64,000 nt of DNA from Burkholderia guangdongensis. Its GTDB lineage: Bacteria; Pseudomonadota; Gammaproteobacteria; Burkholderiales; Burkholderiaceae. Below, piece by piece: positions 61,126 through 64,000 of this stretch. A program made the translations under genes and the position numbers. The stretch lies in NCBI RefSeq assembly GCF_013403875.1, contig NZ_JACBNX010000007.1, positions 1-64,000 of the forward strand, written 5' to 3'. The notes under the pieces were generated by a model. It was not told where the DNA came from and did no database searches. It saw nothing but the letters and a program-made list of their open reading frames with translations. Each line of letters starts with the position of its first letter. Position 1 is the stretch's first letter.

Positions 61126-62556
61126 CTAGATCGTGCCGAACAGCGCGCGCGGCCGGTCGCGCAGCGTATGCGCGAGGATCTGCAGCGCCCGCGTCAGCTG
61201 TTCGCGCGACTCGGCGCACGCGAGGTTGATCCGGACGCCGTGCTCGACCGTCGAGCGATCGACCGCAAACGCCGACGCCGGCATCGTGTTGACGCCGCGC
61301 GCGAGCGCGTTGGCCGCGAAATCGTCCGAGCGCCACGGCGCCGGCACCCTCAGCCAGACGAACATGCATGCCGGATCGCTCGCCAGGTGCTCCGCCGGCA
61401 GCAGTTCGCGCGCGAGCGCCTGGCGCGCGTCGAGCTCGGTGCGCTGCGCGTCGAGGATCGTCTGCGCGGTGCCGTCCTCGATCCAGCGCGTGACGATCAG
61501 CGTCGACAGCGGCGCGGGCATCCAGGCGGTCGTGCGCACGGCCTCCGCCGCGAGCGCGGCGCCGTGCGGCGGCGTCAGCAGATAGCCGATGCGCAGCCCC
61601 GGCGCGAGGATCTTCGACGTCGACGTGACGTGGAACGTCAGCTCCGGGCACAGGCTCGCGATCGTCGGCAGGCGCGCGCGCACGAGCGGGCCGTACACGT
61701 CGTCCTCGATGATCGCGATGTGATGGCGCCGCGCGATGTCGACGAGCGCCGCGCGCCGCGCGAGGCTCATCGTGACCACGGTCGGATTCTGCAGGTTCGG
61801 CACCGTGAAGATCGCCTTCACGCGCATGCGCCGGCACGCGTCCTCGAGCCGGTCCGGCAGCAGCCCCTCGTGATCGCTCGGAATGCCGACGAGCTCGAAC
61901 TGGAACACCGGCGCGAGCGCCTTCAGCCCGTAATAGGTCAGCTGATCGGACAGAATCACGCCCTCGTGCCCCATCAGGCTGCTCAGCACCGCATAGAGGC
62001 CATGCTGCGCGCCGCTCGTGACGACCACGTTGTCCGGCGTCGGCGCGAAACCCGGCGCGGCGATCCATTGCGCGCCGGCGGCGCGCGCCCAGTCGGGCCC
62101 TTGCGGCGGCTGGTACTCCTGCGTCTGCGCATAGCGCGGGTCGCGCGCGAGGTTCGCCATCGTGCGCGTCAGCTGCGCGAGGAATTCGCCGGTGGCCGGG
62201 CGATTGACGGTCAGATCGATGACCGCGTTCGCGCCGCCGGCCGCGAGCGCGAGCGCGCCGCCGTCGGCCCGCGCGTGAACCGGCGGCATCGCGCCGCCGG
62301 TGACGATCGACCCGCGCCGCTTGCTCGCGACGATCAGCCCGCGGGCCTGCAGCTCCTTGTACGCGCGGGACACCGTCGACACGTTGATCCCGAGCTCCAG
62401 CGCCAGATCGCGTTGCGGCGGCAGACGGCTGCCCGGCGGGTAAAACCCGTTGCGCACCTTTTCCTCGAGGCTGCGCGACACTTCGAGATAGGTCGCCTGG
62501 CGTCCCTTTGTCTGGAGATTGTCTTCACCGCTTGCGCGGTTTGCTTCGATCTTCAT
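61126..62556 (-). CDS. MocR-type regulator: GntR helix-turn-helix plus aminotransferase-fold domain
   Basis: A 476-residue MocR regulator. GntR winged helix-turn-helix about 20-90 (NGFYPPGSRLPPQRDLALELGINVSTVSRAYKELQARGLI). The rest is a class I aminotransferase fold that binds pyridoxal phosphate; the Schiff-base lysine is K315 in STSKILAPGLRIGY, and NLQNPTVV and EDDVYGP are family marks. It probably controls the divergent FAD oxidoreductase gene. CACACAAA octamers in the shared region are likely operator sites. Some MocR proteins also sense amino acids or vitamin B6. Confidence 0.9.
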   Translation of the reverse strand: MKIEANRASGEDNLQTKGRQATYLEVSRSLEEKVRNGFYPPGSRLPPQRDLALELGINVSTVSRAYKELQARGLIVASKRRGSIVTGGAMPPVHARADGGALALAAGGANAVIDLTVNRPATGEFLAQLTRTMANLARDPRYAQTQEYQPPQGPDWARAAGAQWIAAPGFAPTPDNVVVTSGAQHGLYAVLSSLMGHEGVILSDQLTYYGLKALAPVFQFELVGIPSDHEGLLPDRLEDACRRMRVKAIFTVPNLQNPTVVTMSLARRAALVDIARRHHIAIIEDDVYGPLVRARLPTIASLCPELTFHVTSTSKILAPGLRIGYLLTPPHGAALAAEAVRTTAWMPAPLSTLIVTRWIEDGTAQTILDAQRTELDARQALARELLPAEHLASDPACMFVWLRVPAPWRSDDFAANALARGVNTMPASAFAVDRSTVEHGVRINLACAESREQLTRALQILAHTLRDRPRALFGTI

Positions 62557-62858
62557 TCAAGTAATAACTCCATACAAAAACTCGTCAGGCCACACAAACC
62601 GCTACGCGCGATGCAACACGAACGGGTATCGGTCAGATACTAAACCCTTTATGCAGCAAAGCGCCACGGGTATGTGCGCGCGGGCGCGCCATTGCGCCGC
62701 AACAGCGCCGCCGCCGCGCCGGGGAAAATACCTAGACTCACACAAAGACAAACTCATTGCACACAAAAAAACTTTGTGTGAGTATGTCTTCAATGTTTGT
62801 GTGGTGGCGCGCCGGTGGCGCGCCGCACGTTCCCGGCACCCGCTGCCGACTGGAAGAA
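62557..62858. promoter_or_regulatory. MocR/oxidoreductase divergent region with CACACAAA octamers
   Basis: The octamer CACACAAA occurs forward at 62591-62598, 62739-62746 and 62760-62767 and inverted (TTTGTGTG) at 62773-62780 and 62796-62803. Two of these form a 12-base inverted repeat (ACTCACACAAAG at 62736-62747 and CTTTGTGTGAGT at 62772-62783). This resembles direct/inverted-repeat operators of MocR proteins, an inference from position. Confidence 0.65.
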
Positions 62859-64000
62859 ATGATGGCCGAAGTCGCTGTTATCGGCGCCGGATTCGTCGGC
62901 TTGTCCAGCGCGTACTGGCTGATGCGCGACGGGCATCGCGTGACGCTGTTCGATCCGCTCGGCCCCGGCGAAGGCGCGTCCTACGGCAACGCGGGCACGT
63001 TCGCGAACTACGGGTGCATCCCGGTCAACAATCCGGACGTGTTCCGCAGCCTGCCGCGTCTGCTGTTCTCGGCCACGAGCCCGTTCAGGATTCGCTGGCG
63101 CTACCTGCCGCAACTCGCGCCGTGGCTCGCGCGCTTTCTGCTCGCGGCGACGCCTGGGCGCTACGAGCTCAGCGCGAAGGCGCTGGCCGGCATGCTGTCG
63201 CGCGCGTTCGACGGCTATCGGGAGATGCTCGCGAGCGACGCGCTGTCGCGCTTCGTTCGGCAGCGCGAGTGCGTGTACCTGTATTCGAACGCGGTTTCGT
63301 TCGACGCGGCGCAGCCATCGCTGGCGCTGCGTCGCTCGCTCGGCGTGCGGTTCGAGAACGTCGATCGCGACGGCATTCGCGCGCTCGAACCGAATCTCGC
63401 GCCGATCTTCGCGCACGGCACGCTGTTCCGTGACAGCTGGTTCCTCAGCGATCCATGCGGCTTCCTGTGCGCGCTGCATGCGTCGCTGATCGGCCAGGGC
63501 CTGCGGCACGAGCGCACCGCGATCCGCATGCTCGAGCCGCGGCCGGCCGGCGTGCGCATCGTCGACGAAGCCGGGCGCACGCACGGCGCCGAGCACGTGG
63601 TGGTCTGCGCGGGCGCGCTGTCCGGCCGCTTCGCGCGCCAGTGCGGCGATCGCGTGCCGCTCGACACCGAGCGCGGCTATCACGTGCGTTTTCCGGGCAC
63701 GTCGTCGCTGATTTCGCGCCCTTGCGGCTGGGCCGAGCGCGGCTTCTACATGGTGCCGATGGACGGCGGCATCCGCGCGGCCGGCACGGTCGAGCTGGGC
63801 GGATATGGGCTACAAAAGAATCAGGCGCTGCTGAACCTGATCACGACTTCCGCGCGGCAGGCGCTGCCGGGCCTGCCGGAACCGGACAGCACGTGGCTCG
63901 GCTTCCGGCCGAGCCTGCCCGACGGGCTGCCGGTCGTCGGCGCGTCGAGCGCGTCGCCGCGCGTCGTCTACGCGTTCGGGCATCAACATCTGGGCGTCAC
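62859..64000 (+). CDS. FAD-dependent D-amino-acid-dehydrogenase-like oxidoreductase, 5' part
   Basis: The frame is open to the window end (380 codons visible). N-terminal FAD-binding GAGFVGLSSAYWLM follows a strand of Val/Ile residues, then ASYGNAGTFANYG and a late GFRPSLPDGLPVVG region, as in the DadA family (D-amino-acid deamination). ATGs at 62859 and 62862 both lie just after GGAAGAA; the second has slightly better spacing. It is divergent from the MocR gene and probably its target. The 3' end is outside the window. Confidence 0.85.
   Translation, partial: MMAEVAVIGAGFVGLSSAYWLMRDGHRVTLFDPLGPGEGASYGNAGTFANYGCIPVNNPDVFRSLPRLLFSATSPFRIRWRYLPQLAPWLARFLLAATPGRYELSAKALAGMLSRAFDGYREMLASDALSRFVRQRECVYLYSNAVSFDAAQPSLALRRSLGVRFENVDRDGIRALEPNLAPIFAHGTLFRDSWFLSDPCGFLCALHASLIGQGLRHERTAIRMLEPRPAGVRIVDEAGRTHGAEHVVVCAGALSGRFARQCGDRVPLDTERGYHVRFPGTSSLISRPCGWAERGFYMVPMDGGIRAAGTVELGGYGLQKNQALLNLITTSARQALPGLPEPDSTWLGFRPSLPDGLPVVGASSASPRVVYAFGHQHLGV

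Noticed and set aside
1..64000. CRISPR array, rRNA genes, tRNA genes or insertion sequences
   Set aside because: No regularly spaced repeats, rRNA signatures, cloverleaf structures or transposase genes were seen.

Overview
The window is high-GC, tightly packed bacterial DNA that looks like Burkholderia (Betaproteobacteria), probably a secondary replicon. The reasons are strong G/C third-position codon bias, a complete 13-component type VI secretion system (T6SS) with a VgrG/DUF4123/DUF3304/lipase/PAAR effector block inside it, and many solo regulators, lipoproteins and hydrolases. I cannot name the species from sequence alone.

Layout. (1) 1-5.2 kb: a plus-strand transport/catabolism operon: the end of an amino-acid-type ABC ATPase, a solute-binding protein, two NodB-fold deacetylase paralogues (the second has lost its metal ligands), an MmgE/PrpD enzyme and a second solute-binding paralogue, closed by a hairpin terminator. 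(2) 5.3-9.2 kb: a divergent HTH regulator/unknown-protein pair, a small hypothetical protein, a secreted esterase and a YWTD beta-propeller with a TTG start. (3) 9.2-16.1 kb: an accessory stretch with lower GC, unusual codon use and long gene-poor gaps. It encodes a NYN RNase-like/LOTUS protein, an NrdR-like zinc ribbon, a small lipoprotein, a NucS-like PD-(D/E)XK endonuclease, a 523-residue orphan, a glycine-rich 59-residue protein and a 51-residue Cys-cluster protein with a poly-Asp tail. (4) 16.1-24 kb: a large lipoprotein, a LuxR regulator next to a truncated LuxR remnant, divergent argC (type 2)/lysR, and two secreted proteins. (5) 24.1-32.8 kb: a large zinc-ribbon/nucleotide-cyclase/ATPase/TPR protein co-directional with a patatin lipase, a GDSL lipoprotein, an M81 (MlrC) peptidase, a secreted hydrolase and a small membrane protein.

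(6) 32.8-59.7 kb: the T6SS. The minus arm reads tssK-tssL-ompA-like-hcp-tssH-tssE; the plus arm reads tssB-tssC-vgrG-DUF4123-DUF3304-DUF2235 lipase-PAAR-unknown membrane protein-tssM-tssA-tssF-tssG-tssJ. The arms diverge from an AT-rich region of about 590 bp. Sheath (TssBC), tube (Hcp), spike (VgrG/PAAR), baseplate (TssAEFGK), membrane complex (TssJLM plus an OmpA-domain anchor) and ClpV recycling ATPase are all present, so the system looks complete. The lipase, its adaptor and the lipoprotein look like a VgrG-loaded effector module. (7) 59.7-64 kb: a cupin, a PaiB-type protein, and a MocR regulator divergent from a truncated FAD oxidoreductase, with five copies of an octamer CACACAAA in and near the shared promoter.

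The strongest candidates for something undescribed are the 9.5-16 kb nucleic-acid-protein island, the 13.4-15.6 kb orphan cassette in it, and the lipase whose nucleophile-elbow serine is an aspartate.
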